Shown here one piece after another: positions 45,268-55,362 of a DNA stretch of 64,000 nt. The first letter of the stretch is position 1, and each line of letters begins with the position of its first letter. The stretch is from contig JALIZF010001805.1 in assembly GCA_029948255.1 (NCBI GenBank), positions 564,501-628,500 on the forward strand, in the 5' to 3' direction. Origin of the DNA: Telmatactis stephensoni. Its lineage: Eukaryota > Cnidaria > Anthozoa > Actiniaria > Isophelliidae. Under the pieces are notes generated by a model. That model ran no database searches and had not been told where the DNA came from. It worked only from the letters and a program-made list of their open reading frames with translations. Made by a program: the position numbers and the translations under genes.

Positions 45268-47564
45268 CCAGTCTGTCTGTCTGTCTGTCTGTCAGCCAGT
45301 TGGTAGGTCCGTCGCAGTCGGTCGGTCGGTCGGTCGGTCGGTCGGTCGGTCGGTCGGTCGGCCAGTCAGTAGTGTTCTACTTCGAAACTTTGCGCGCAAC
45401 AAATGTCATTCCGTAAAGGACAATTTACACGATACAATTTTTGCTTACAACTTGTCGCATGCAACAACTCTACAACTTGCTTACAACTGTTGTAAGGTTT
45501 TAAAACATGTTTTAAAATCCTAAAACCTTTTTTACTTGTCACACAGCACGCAAAAGTTGTAAGCAAGTTGTAGGGTTGTTGCATGCGACAAGTTGTAAAC
45601 AAAAATTGTATCGTGTAAATTAGCCTTAACAAAGAGACAGCGATGGCAGCGCCTTGGCGTAATCTTGTCATTAAAATTAACGTCTGATTCGTAAACACCT
45701 GACTTCGCTGCAGGAAAAGCTGCATCTTATGACATCATATGTCGATCCACCCTGCCGCACTGCGCGTAACGTTACAGAAAATGTTGCAGAAGTAGAACTT
45801 TACTCGAATCTACTCCTGCGACTGTTTTCCGCAAGTTACGCAACTGTTGTAGAGGTAGATACGGGGTACAACTGTTGTTAACGCGTAACGTTACAGAAAA
45901 TATTGCAGAATTAGACCTTTACTCGATTCTACGTAATCCTGCGACAGTTTTCCGCAAATTACGCATCTGTTATAGAGGAGGACACGCGGTACAACTGCTG
46001 TTAACTCGTAGCGTTATAGTTCCGGAAGTAGAACTTTACTCGATTTTACGCACTCCTGCAACTGTTTTGCGCAACGTTACGCAACTGTTCTAGCGGTGGA
46101 CACGCGGTACAAATGTTGTTAACGCGTAACGTTACGGAAAATGTTACGGGAAAAACGGCATCGTGTGTCCAGGTCTCAGAGACGTTTATTTATTTATTCA
46201 TTATTTATTTATGAAGCTTTAGCCACACCAACACTGGAGTGGCATGGCCCTCACAACAGAGCGAGCAGGCTCCATTAATAGTGAGGCCGTTTATATCTCT
46301 TATTTTTTTTACTCTCTAACATTTTCAGGTCACCAAAACGATTCCAGTACTTGCACGACGTTCTAAGATATCTATGGCGTTTTATATCTCCCCTTCTCCT
46401 AGTACACATATATTCCCATCGTCCTCTTCGGTCTCGGATGGAAACCGGTCAATCACAACAACAGCAGACGATACCGCTGGTGAAAAGAATGGCGACGCAG
46501 AAGACAAACTCATGCTCTTTATTATAGTGGCTACGATTCCTACTATTTTGTTGTTGATATTGATAGCAGTTGTGTTGGCAAGACGAGCTAGGGACAAGGG
46601 AACCCGTGAACCATTTTTTAAGATACAGGTTGAATACGACGATAAACAAAGACGTCCACGATGTGCTAACAGTCGACTAGACCTCACTATTAATGGAATG
46701 CACATCGATTTAGAATATCCAAGTCCGTCTGAGAAACGTGCCTCAAGACTATCTAGTACCTCATATGCCGACGTTGAGCAAGTCAGAGAATTGCACAAAC
46801 TTTCACAAGAATGTAAAGAAAATCTAGTGCGGATTCACGAAATGTTGGAACGTGAATTTGAGCCGCCTTTATATAGTGAGTCCCCTAGTCCGTCTGATAA
46901 TGCTGAGTTGGCTTGCATCAATCAGAGAGACAGTATTTACTCGGGCTGTTCTGAAACCGAAAAAGGGAGCTACGAGCAAAGTGAAAAGACCAAAAACCCA
47001 CGTCCAGCAGCCAATAACCAGGACATTGTTGAGATATCACGTGATACTACACGTGAGTCGTATCTTAGCAACGAGTTGGGAAATCACAGCGATTCAATAT
47101 CAAATGATTCTGATGAGGTTTTTGAGAAAAAATTGCCGAGCAATAACTCATCCAAAGTGAGTAAACCTGTAATACCTCCCAAGCCAACGAATCTTCTAGC
47201 TTTGACTAAAATGAAGAACTTAACTTCTTCCAATGAGCTCCCAAAAGACATTGTTATCGATACAAATGTACTCCGAAGTCATAATAAAAAGCCTGCTGTT
47301 CCAAAAAAGAGAAGTTTTTTCCGTGAATCTCCCGATGAAAAGCCGAAATTCGCACGAGGACCAGACCCTCCGAAGAAGGTCATGAAAGACGCGGAGACTT
47401 GCACATGCAATAAAAGGACAAAACCGCCAATTCCTAAAAAACCTGAGGGCCTGCTGATAAAAATAAAGAAAAATAAAGCTAGCGTCGATGTGACAAATGC
47501 GAAGAAACGAAAAACCACCTTGGAAACAAAACGTTCTTCGAAATCACTCTGTGAAGATGTTTAG
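40001..47564 (+). CDS. Transmembrane mucin-like glycoprotein (2 exons)
   Basis: Exon 1 (40001-43567) ends CATGTAATG before donor GTAAGT. Exon 2 (46329-47564) starts after TCTAACATTTTCAG, phase 0 on both sides, giving 1600 residues. Residues 1-23 are a signal peptide (MQVLSLTIFSFWLGFFSIPG). Residues about 24-420 are Ser/Thr-rich but non-repetitive. Residues 437-766 are 22 units of 15 residues, followed by looser Ser/Thr-rich sequence to about 1165. One helix (LFIIVATIPTILLLILIAVV) at about 1250-1272 is followed by RRARDK, indicating a type I protein with a 327-residue tail. The extracellular part is suited to dense O-glycosylation, as in cell-surface mucins. It has no SEA or EGF domain that I can see. 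Further small exons in the 2.8-kb intron cannot be excluded. Confidence 0.85.
41309..42298 (+). repeat. Mucin VNTR: 22 x 45 bp, with 270-bp higher-order period
   Basis: The 15-residue unit is of type SSPSLSTTTTTTATT. Units 7-12 (from 41579), 13-18 (from 41849) and 19-21 (from 42119) repeat the same ordered series of variants (TTP, then LFT, then plain, then STTM, then PSPSLSTP). This shows block duplications of six units (270 bp) after the single unit had diversified. The variable lengths expected of such tracts make the copy number assembly-sensitive. Confidence 0.95.
43568..45156. other. Mucin intron, 5' part
   Basis: AT-rich. The 146-codon plus-strand frame at 43602-44042 begins 35 nt past the splice donor and has no family resemblance. 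No exon is recognised. Confidence 0.45.
45157..45372. repeat. Compound microsatellite (CTGTA, CTGC, CTGT, CGGT)
   Basis: Successive blocks of CTGTA, CTGC, CTGT and CGGT units within the mucin intron. The 114-codon frame through it is a repeat artefact. Confidence 0.95.
45414..45631. mobile_element. MITE with about 75-bp inverted termini
   Basis: Left ATTTACACGATACAATTTTT and GACAACTTGT-type blocks (ACAACTTGTCGCATGCAACA) are mirrored at the right end (TGTTGCATGCGACAAGTTGT, then AAAAATTGTATCGTGTAAAT). Inside the mucin intron. Confidence 0.9.
45764..46145. repeat. About 120-bp tandem repeat, 3.2 copies, in the mucin intron
   Basis: Units begin GCGTAACGTTACAGAAAAT at 45764, 45883, 46006 (decayed start TCGTAGCGTTATAG) and 46124 (spacing 119, 123, 118). 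Each contains ACTTTACTCGA, CCTGCGAC-type and CGGTACAACTG-type blocks. The repeat ends about 180 bp before exon 2. Confidence 0.88.
46329..47564 (+). CDS. Mucin exon 2: stalk, membrane helix and signalling tail
   Basis: Encodes 411 residues: a short Ser/Thr stalk with one N-glycosylation sequon (NRS, in DGNRSIT), the membrane helix, then a basic and acidic cytoplasmic tail. The tail holds three Pro/Lys motifs of SH3-ligand type, PVIPPKP (about 1469-1475), KPAVPKK (about 1510-1516) and KPPIPKKP (about 1554-1561), a CTCNKRTK segment, and ends CEDV, compatible with a class III PDZ ligand. It also has several Tyr in acidic surroundings (VEYDD, LEYPS). This suggests cytoskeletal or signalling coupling, which is inference. 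Confidence 0.85.
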   Translation, partial: VTKTIPVLARRSKISMAFYISPSPSTHIFPSSSSVSDGNRSITTTADDTAGEKNGDAEDKLMLFIIVATIPTILLLILIAVVLARRARDKGTREPFFKIQVEYDDKQRRPRCANSRLDLTINGMHIDLEYPSPSEKRASRLSSTSYADVEQVRELHKLSQECKENLVRIHEMLEREFEPPLYSESPSPSDNAELACINQRDSIYSGCSETEKGSYEQSEKTKNPRPAANNQDIVEISRDTTRESYLSNELGNHSDSISNDSDEVFEKKLPSNNSSKVSKPVIPPKPTNLLALTKMKNLTSSNELPKDIVIDTNVLRSHNKKPAVPKKRSFFRESPDEKPKFARGPDPPKKVMKDAETCTCNKRTKPPIPKKPEGLLIKIKKNKASVDVTNAKKRKTTLETKRSSKSLCEDV

Positions 47565-48004
47565 ATACACAGAACGGTCTACAAATATCGCAAATTATAA
47601 TATAAAACTACAAATCGCAAATTGTAATATAAAGAGGAAATGAGGCAAGGGAAGGAATTTCTGTACCCCCATTATGACATGCAATTAATTTATTAAAATA
47701 GCAGATGTTTCAAAATACCAATAGGTCCTTCATCGTTGTTAGATTTTTGCTGGACTCCCAGAGTGCTTTGCAAGCTTTGGTGCTCATTTGCTATTGTGTT
47801 AATGATGGTTATAGAACATATACTATAGAGATTCTTTCTCTTGCATTTACTTAATTCTTACTGCCCAAGTATGTCATTCAAATAGAGATTTGTACTCTCG
47901 CGTGACCGACCCACCGGTTCGATTGCTCACGTTCGATTTCATTCCTATATAAATATTTATAAGCGAGTTTCAGTTTTGTTATTGTTTCAAGAAAAATACA
48001 TGGT
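47565..48004. other. 3' flank of the mucin gene
   Basis: Short direct repeat TACAAATATCGCAAATTATA / CTACAAATCGCAAATTGTAA right after the stop. No gene and no canonical AATAAA close by, so the poly(A) site is not located. Confidence 0.4.
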
Positions 48005-48238
48005 ATAATAGACGACTTTCAAAATGGCGGCCTAGTACATGACAACGAGGCCCCAAAGGCTTTGTTCCATTGCTATCAAGAACGATGTGTTCCTAGTCTT
48101 CCTTTTGATTTACCTATTTACTGTGTACAGGATATACTTAGACCAGTCAATTAATGCCATGATGATTTTGGAGGGCTTTCTGGCCTCGTTGTCGTGAACA
48201 ATGAACCCGTCATTTTTGAAAGTCGTTCGTCTATTTGA
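48005..48238. mobile_element. MITE with AATAGACGACTTTCAAAA termini
   Basis: Left AATAGACGACTTTCAAAATG and CATGACAACGAGGCC are mirrored by right GGCCTCGTTGTCGTGAAC and TTTTTGAAAGTCGTTCGTC. About 230 bp. Confidence 0.72.
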
Positions 48239-48525
48239 GAGAGATTGAAAGCAATTGCTTGAAAAATAGTGCTAGATCAAAAGTTAAAGTTAAAGCTGAC
48301 TTCAGTAGGTTTGTTTTATTGTGCATCGATCAAATAAAAACATCAAATTTAATCATGAGTTTATTTAATTTCAGATACTGAATCGTTCACATTTCACGCA
48401 TTTTAACTCGTGGACTGCAAATCCACGAGCTATTGCAATCCACGAACTATTTACATGAGTAATTTTCTGTTTAACAGACAACAAAAGTCGATGTTCTGGA
48501 GCGATTCTCATCACTCTCCACTGTA
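48239..48525. repeat. Spacer with CTCGTGGA palindromic repeat
   Basis: AACTCGTGGACTGCAAATCC and ATCCACGAACTATT near 48405-48455 form a palindromic motif that recurs at about 52407-52437 (AACTCGTGGATTGCAAATTC). Probably a decayed foldback family. Confidence 0.5.
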
Positions 48526-48527
48526 GT

Positions 48528-48606
48528 TGCTTCGGTAGCTCTGTGGTAGAACACCCGTCACAAAAACGGAGTGTCGTGGGTTCGAGTCTCGTCCCGCTCG
48601 AAGCAT
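48528..48606 (+). tRNA. tRNA-like sequence, probably pseudogene or SINE head
   Basis: The acceptor arms TGCTTCG and CGAAGCA pair (7 bp), the D-arm region TAGCTCTGTGGTAGAAC fits an A-box, and GGGTTCGAGTC fits a B-box. The anticodon arm (CCCGT / ACGGA) pairs at four of five positions, but position 33 is not U in the best alignment. About six extra bases lie between T-arm and acceptor, and no clear anticodon emerges. A functional tRNA is therefore doubtful. Confidence 0.35.
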
Positions 48607-48960
48607 CGCTTGTTAATCATATATTTTATCTGTATATATTCTGCTATTTTCTCATACACATTCTCAAAGATTTCCTTTAATCATTGCCTGGCTTTAGCTG
48701 GTCTAAAATCATATTGTGGCTTCGTTTCCATCGGTCCCGTGTAGGTGCTGATCGAGAAAATGCGCTGTAAGCAATTTTCGTGACATCATCGGGGCGTAGC
48801 CCAACTATAGCTAGCGTCGATCTAAATTCTCAACTAACAAAAAAATTTTAAAGCATTGTCCTTTAAAAAAGCTAATAAGTCTAACAGAGGCTTGTCGCGA
48901 GAAGTACAGCGATTTAAAGTTAGGTAGGTTGTATCAAGAGATCCAGGGCCGTAACCAAGT

Positions 48961-49015
48961 GGGTGCACTGGGTGCACGTCCACCCCCCCCCCCCCCCCCA
49001 TCCCCCCGTTGTGGA
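48961..49015. repeat. Low-complexity C-rich tract
   Basis: GTGGGTGCACTGGGTGCACG followed by a run of C and CCATCCCCCC. No gene from here to 49550. Confidence 0.6.
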
Positions 49016-49550
49016 AGCCAAAGGTCCGCTTATCTATAATCGTGCTAGCTCTCACGGAGCATCAGGTCCAGCTCCCCCTCTAGCTCCTTTATCCCCCCTT
49101 TTCCCCACTTAGCAGCAAAATGTTTGGGAAAGGTAAGACATTTAGACAAAGCAAGCATAAACATTCCATTTCCATTTCGCGTGCACCATCCAGCAACCCC
49201 CCTGGTTACAGTCCTGTGGTCTCTTTACTTGGTTGTATTTAGAACAGCAAGGCGATCCTCCTTAATTTTGGTTAAATTCTGACAGGCTTACTCTTCCTAA
49301 CCTAACTTCCACAGATACATGAACCACACCCAAATTTTCCTGAAGAAAACCCACCCCCACCCCCATGTGGGAGCAAGGGTCCCCAATAGCCAACAGCGTG
49401 ATGACATTCAAACCCCAAATAATAATCATCACCAAAGTATGATTTTAAATATATTTCAAAATTATAATAATACATATATCACCCCAAATTATAATTAACG
49501 ATTGTTAATTAAGTAATAATTATGTACTAATCTAACTCGAGTTGTCATGG

Positions 49551-52042
49551 TTACTCTTCCACCTTTGTACACCAGAATACGGGTGCTACGAAAGGCATGT
49601 TGGTCAGTTTCTTTCCTTTACTGGTAAAGTGTTTATCCATTACTCGATCAAAAAGATCCTTGAATTCTGACTTTGTTTTCTCATCAGCTGCTAAAAGAAC
49701 ACTAAGTGAGGTGATGAAATCAAATGCTGAACTAGCAGTGGCTTCCAAATCCATGACAAATCTCCTTTCATCACCATCTACAGTGAACTTTTTCGACTGA
49801 CTCACTTCAGACAAGTTATGAGAGATAAAGTTGGTTGATAAAGACGTCACCTTTACTTCTTTATCATATAATGGTTTCAAAAAATCTTTGATCTCGTCTG
49901 TCCAAGGATATCTCGATCCTGTGAAATCAAGGTAGAACCAAATAATACCAAGCATTCCTCCAGGAACAAGAATGCGGTGAATCTCATCAAAACACTTCTT
50001 GGTTTCGACAAACCAATCCAGGGCATTTGCAACAACTACTGCATTTACACTCTGGTCTGGAAGATCTGTATATGATAAAAATCTTGTGTAAAAATTGATG
50101 ACCAATTTGATATTATAGTTTGCTTAAAGATAAGTAAATTTAATGCAGCAAACTGATAGACAAAATAAGACTCAAGTCCAGACTCTTGGCCCTCATTCTC
50201 CGCTTCTCTGTTTCAATTGGGCTTCCTGTTTCGCGGAAAGGAGGGAGTGGCCCAGACTCATCATGATGGTGGAGATTCAAACAAAGTTGTTACCGTTCAA
50301 TTTTAAAGACGCATATTAAAGAACAACCTAAAGGAAGCTCTCCTCTTTTTTGGAGAAATGTCACATTCAAATTCGCTATTGCACTGTCGGAAACGAGAAC
50401 GTGGCCAATTGTTTATCGATATCAAATTCGTAGCTGGAAACTGAGACGAAAAGACAAGTGAAACAGTCAGATAAGATAGCAAAGGTTCCAGGACTGACCC
50501 AGGATCACTACACTGTTTGTAAATACTAATTGTAGTCCAATCATTAAAGCCGGACTGCTTGGCAAATTCTATCGACTCCAAAAGTTATTGAAATGACACT
50601 GGAGTTTTTTCTCTAATTTTTTTCAGCATTGATAAGTTGGCCATGAAAACTCATAGCAAATTTATAGACCCTCTATTACTTTTAAACACCGTTTCAATCA
50701 CTCCAATTCAGTGTTTTGCCTGTAGGATTTCAGTACGACAAAAAATTCCGCGCGCACGTCAAAAATCAAATTTGAGAACCTTGCGGTCTCTTAGTATTAT
50801 TATTAACTCCTTCGCTCTCTTCGTATTATGGTATCTTGATGTGCTATTAATATACCAGTACAGGTCGACGTCAGACTAGAGGAATTAAGTTTCGCTGTGC
50901 TTTTAAGATATATACTCAAGGCCATTCATTGTTTTTGCCTCCAGAATTTCAATTCTTTCAAGCGCATTTGTTTTGACAGAGTTGAATAATTGGCACGTTG
51001 ACCCATGTCATATCTTTATGGAAATTTATTCACCCAACGAATTAACGCACGATTTCGTGACATTTCTCGGGAAAAGCAAATGTAAACGCTTTCCTCCTCG
51101 ATTAGCACTGCATGCATACTTCCGGGCTAGCGCCCTTTTGATGAAATTTTCAGCGCTGTTGTATGCTCAAGCTCGTGCGATTGTCGACAAGCTTTTCGTT
51201 GCATCAGGTTGTTAAAATAGCCTCACATCACTTTACTTTACGTTGGAAACGGCTAGTTTTACTAATATCAGATCTTTTTCAGTTCAATACCTAGATACCG
51301 CGCAAGGTAAATGACTTTAATTATTTGCCATAGATGGCTTAGTGATCAAGAAACACGAAGATAATTCGAGATTGCGTGCTTTTGCCCTGCTCTTTGATTT
51401 TGATATTCTGCCGGTAGAATTCGATAGTACATCTTGGCGCGACGGTTTGCTGTGTAGCGAGAAGTCTCTCAGAAACGCATGCAAGCAGTACCATCAATAG
51501 TAAAGCATATCCCATATTAAAGAATTGAATGCTGTGAGGGGTCGTAATGACTGCGTCTCGAGCGTGAGGCAGTACAGGTCATGGCGGGTCGCACAAAACA
51601 GGCAACCAGTTTACGCTCCATCGAGCGTCTTGCTTGCCTTAAAGGGCTGTCCTTTAAGGAATCTAATGTTCAGAAATGTTCAGAATATCTTACCGATTTT
51701 CTGAGCAGGAAATTGATGTATCTCTATATCAGGTACATTACGTCGAAATGCTTCACACATGGTCTCTTTTGGCTCGCTAGCTATTATCTTTACTGGTGAA
51801 TCTTTTAAAACCTCTGCCATGATTTTAGTAAACTTTCCTGTACCAGCACCAAGCTCTAGGATCACCATGGGATTATCAGAGTCTGCAGTGGTCGATACTA
51901 CATTAAGCTTGTTAAGAAGAAATTCCACTGGCTCTCTTGGATAACCCATACGTTTTGCGTCATATTCTTTGGCATCAGAGTATGCCCGAGAACCCAAAAC
52001 TTGTTCACTGTACTGATCAGCCATATTTTGCGGCACTGCCAA
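49551..52042 (-). CDS. Class I SAM-dependent methyltransferase (2 exons)
   Basis: Exon 1 is 52042-51694 and exon 2 is 50065-49551. Donor ATCG/GTAAG and acceptor ATATACAG/ATC split an Asp codon, and the join restores KIDLPDQSVNAVVVANALDW, the typical motif after the SAM-binding fold. Total 287 residues. Motif I is ILELGAGTGK (61-70). The acidic residue for the ribose is in IIASEP (Glu90). Motif VI-like sequence is ILVPGGMLGIIWF. This is the Methyltransf_11 fold used on small molecules in many eukaryotes, and the substrate cannot be told from sequence. Met7 is an alternative start. The C-terminal half (KKFTVDGDE, FDFITSLSVLL) resembles uncharacterised cytoplasmic methyltransferases of the same size. 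Confidence 0.9.
50066..51693. other. Intron of the methyltransferase gene
   Basis: 1628 bp. Open frames inside (72-92 codons) show no family resemblance. No tandem repeat or clear foldback is seen. Confidence 0.7.
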
Positions 52043-52640
52043 GAAATTAAACCCCTAACGAACGTTGGTTCAAGCAACAGCAAGTGATAACATGACGAAT
52101 ATGCGCGAACCGCTGGACGGAAGTGACCTCATTTACGGTTTTAACCTGGCTTAGGGCTACCTCTCTCATAAAGAGAGTCGTATATAGTCTCCCCAAAGTT
52201 TTTCGGAGCATTATAGTCGAGTGCAGAAGTACGAACAGCTAGCAATTATCCTTTCAAAATTATCCATTTGTCCAAGACAATAGAAGCTGGAGACATGCAC
52301 AGATGTTATCACTTGCTGCTGGTTCAAGCTGAACTTAAGAGCCACATGATTGGCTGAACAGTAGTCATTAAAACCCTTCTTCTGATTGGTTCTTTCACGT
52401 AATTTATTAACTCGTGGATTGCAAATTCACGAGTTATTGTGGGGGGACAGATATGAAAATGAGTCACTCACTTACTCGCTTCCTGGGGCTGTACGTTTAT
52501 ATGGAGACGAGCCAGCCCGGTAAGCGACTCTAGATTTATACCAGTAATACGTATGTGAACTATCCATGTGGGAACACACACACACATCAGTGCTGGTATG
52601 AAGTTGAGCATGCTCAGTATGAAGCAGATACAGAAAAGTC
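52043..52640. other. 5' flank of the methyltransferase gene
   Basis: TTGGTTCAAGCAACAGCAAG near 52066 and CTTGCTGCTGGTTCAAG near 52312 are an inverted pair enclosing about 260 bp, suggesting a foldback adjacent to the promoter. The CTCGTGGA repeat seen at 48405 recurs near 52410. Confidence 0.5.
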
Positions 52641-52702
52641 AATCTCGTACCCAGAGCCTGCGTTCCTCTTGGTCAGCGACCGAGAAACGAGAGGCTCTGG
52701 CC
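52641..52702. mobile_element. Foldback family B, copy 2
   Basis: CAATCTCGTACCCAGAGCCT, then CTTGGTCAGCGACCGAGAAA and CGAGAGGCTCTGG. The right arm is shortened relative to the copy at 33334. Confidence 0.7.
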
Positions 52703-53195
52703 AATACAGTTATTTGGAGCACTATGATTGGTTGACAGAACAATAGAAGGAGCGTTTGAATTTTACATTCTTCGCATATTTTGAGAATCGAGATTTCCCG
52801 GAATTATCCTAAATTATTACTTCCAGATCGATTTTCGATAAGTAAAATTGTTCAGGGTAGCCTGAACTATTGTCAGAATATAAAAAGATTGTCAGACTAC
52901 TTCATGTCGAGAGGGTGTGAGCAAGCGATAAGATTTAGTGCAGTTTTAATAGGAGATTTGTGGCCCGTTGGTCGTTGAAGGTCGTGCTTCGAAGAGGGCC
53001 GTTGGATTATCGATTCAAATTCACTTGACAGGCTTCAAAACGTGAAATAAATCACACAAATGACTCACATAAATATCATTCTTTACCTCTGAGTATATTT
53101 CTAAATACGGTGCATAAAATAAGCTCTCGATCAGCAATGTTCTGTCACAGATTGAGCTTGACATGCGCAGTTAAGCCAAGTCCGCAAATAGCGGA

Positions 53196-53278
53196 CTAAA
53201 AATTTGTGTTGGCCAGAGCCTCTCGTTTCTCGGTCGCTGACCAAGAGGAACGCAGGCTCTGGGTACGAGATTGCAGAA
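53196..53278. mobile_element. Foldback family B, copy 3 (inverted)
   Basis: Reverse complement of copy 2 almost base for base (GGCCAGAGCCTCTCGTTTCT, then AGGCTCTGGGTACGAGATTG), about 600 bp away. The two copies can therefore pair with each other. Confidence 0.75.
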
Positions 53279-53588
53279 AAGTAAGAACGGTCCAGTGACA
53301 CATAAACTGAATAACAGAAGACAACACGCTGCAATGAAAAAATGTGGGATAAGGGGATGATGCTTCCTGGAGCATGCGTTGATATCAGTTCGTACAGCGC
53401 ATGCTCAATATTAAAACCAGTTGGTCTCCAGAGCGCATGCTCGGTACCCATCGTAGACCTCATCGAAAGTCGTCGGTGAACCGACATGTACTCCGATAGT
53501 CGTCTTGATGACGTCTTCAAGAAACATGACACTTCATGGAGCTCTTGGTGTTGCAAGTCAAATCTCAAGAATTTTTGGTTTTACCGAG

Positions 53589-54000
53589 TATTAGCCACTT
53601 TCATACCGTGAAGACTGGGTACGAGTCCCTTAAACTTTGACGATGGTAACGCAAAACTCATATAGTCAGAAAGAGCACATCGAGCTATATAAAATCCCGT
53701 TTGGTGTTAATCGGTTTAATATTGAATGACTAACAGCCGTGCAAAACTGCTAGAATTTACAAAGAAATGTATGGTTGTAGGGACATTTGTGGACATTTGT
53801 CCCTACAGCCATACATTTCTTTGTAAAATCTAGCATGTTTGAACTGCTGTATCTCTTTCAATGTATATCCGATTAACATCAAACCTCGGGATTATACAGC
53901 TCGATTTGCTCTTTCGATTCTGACTACATAAGTTTTGTGTTGCCATCATCAAAGTTTAAGGGACTCGTACCCAGTCTTCACGGTATGAAAGTGGCTAATA
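53589..54000. mobile_element. Large foldback, about 205-bp arms and minimal loop
   Basis: Left TATTAGCCACTTTCATACCG to GTCCCTTAAACTTTGA and onward is mirrored from 54000 back to about 53797. The centre is ACATTTGTGGACATTTGT, so the loop is only a few bases. Pairing is near-continuous with scattered mismatches (CTACAGCCATACATTTCTTT against AAAGAAATGTATGGTTGTAG). No coding frame. Confidence 0.92.
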
Positions 54001-54365
54001 AATAATAATAAAATAATAATTTATTAGCTTCTAGAGCGCATTTTCCATGGCTTAATGATCAAATGTGCTTAAAGTATCGATTTGAAGGATTTCTTTAAAA
54101 GTTTGCTGTTTTATATCGAACATCGAAGACTTTCTGACGAGTTGTTTGCTACTGCTCGTGAGTGATGTTTCTCAAGTCACTGACGTGAAGTCGAGTACGA
54201 ATTCTGGTAATGTGTTCAAAATGTATTCGAAAATGGGATGTATTTCAGTAGGCGAAACTTGTGTAACCAAAAAAAAACCAACAAACAAATGGATCTACTT
54301 AACTTTTTGTCTAGTGTACTGTAGACTATGAGACGCATATTGTAACAAATATTTACTGATAATGG

Positions 54366-54597
54366 AATAGTCCCCTTCACAGTTCTCTGCGCCATCTTGA
54401 AAGGTAGCCGTTCCTTTGCATCGAAGCGAGACGAACGGTGAGCTTTCAATGATAGAGACCTGAGAACAATATTGTCCTAGGTATTAAAAAAGGTCTCTAT
54501 CATTGCACGCTCACCGTTCGTCTCGCTTCGATGCAAAGGCACGGCTACCTTTCAAGATGGCGCAGGGAACTGTGAAGGGGACTATTGTCAGTTTACC
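54366..54597. mobile_element. Foldback, about 95-bp arms
   Basis: Left AATAGTCCCCTTCACAGTT, then GCATCGAAGCGAGACGAACG, is mirrored by right CGTTCGTCTCGCTTCGATGC, then GAACTGTGAAGGGGACTATT. The loop is about 45 nt of AT-rich sequence (AATATTGTCCTAGGTATTAA). Confidence 0.88.
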
Positions 54598-54750
54598 ATT
54601 CGTTTGATCTAAAGCGTCGAATACAGTAGACATGCTGCACCTTTGACCGTGATGTAACGTACAATAAATCCGATGTAACATCATGCAAACACAGGAAACT
54701 AATTTCGCTCCAAAAAACTTCGCAGCATACTATTCTTGGCGGCGCGCGAG

Positions 54751-54851
54751 TTCCTCGATATGGCCCAGGCGTTACGCGATATGGCCCAGGCGTTCCTCGA
54801 TATGGCCCAGGCGTTCCCCGATATGGCCCAGGCGTTCCTCGATATGGCCGG
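54751..54851. repeat. 21-bp minisatellite
   Basis: Four and a half units of CGATATGGCCCAGGCGTTCCT with few changes. The 21-bp period gives 7-residue peptide repeats in several frames, none gene-like. Confidence 0.92.
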
Positions 54852-55017
54852 GAGGTTTGCACACGATTAACCGTGGCGTGATCAAGGTTCCGAGTGCGAT
54901 GACGTTTTGAGTATGTGCATGCATGCTTACAGAGCTGACAAACTCATGAAAGAAGCGGTTCCAGGTATTTATCGTCTCGTTCAAACGTTTGTTTATTTGT
55001 TTATTGTATCAACGTTT

Positions 55018-55362
55018 GTCTTCGGCGCTTGCCTGCGGCGCTTGACTCACTGAAGAAAGTGAATAAATACTCCTGAAGCCTAGGGCAGCTTTCCTCTCCA
55101 AACCTCACTAACTTGCTCACGACATTTTCTCATTTTTTCCGCTTTTTTCAATAATCATACTCCAGAGGTCCAGATCAAAGACAAGACAAGATCAAACTAG
55201 CATAAAGGCTCCTCGAACATCGAGGAACTCGCACCGTCAAGAATTTAAATTTTCCGCACGGATCCGAATGTGATGACGTTTCATTTTGATGACGTCATAT
55301 GGAATGGACTTGACTCATTTCCGGTTTCAGTTCAAACACAACAACAATTGCACAACTAAGCA
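55018..55362 (+). promoter_or_regulatory. Upstream region of Kelch copy 1
   Basis: Shared almost base for base with 62141-62502 upstream of copy 3; the proximal half is also shared with copy 2. Contains TGACGTTT (55273-55280), the full CRE palindrome TGACGTCA (55290-55297), AP-1 type TGACTCA (55311-55317) and ETS-like TTTCCGG directly after. The first ATG of the gene is 66 bp past the CRE. No TATA box is obvious. Confidence 0.65.

Noticed and set aside
45072..45416. 114-codon frame with CLPA repeats
   Set aside because: Translation of the CTGC/CTGT compound microsatellite in the mucin intron.
46852..47160. 102-codon frame overlapping the mucin tail
   Set aside because: Shadow of mucin exon 2 in another frame; the main frame carries the proline motifs and acidic/basic pattern of a real tail.
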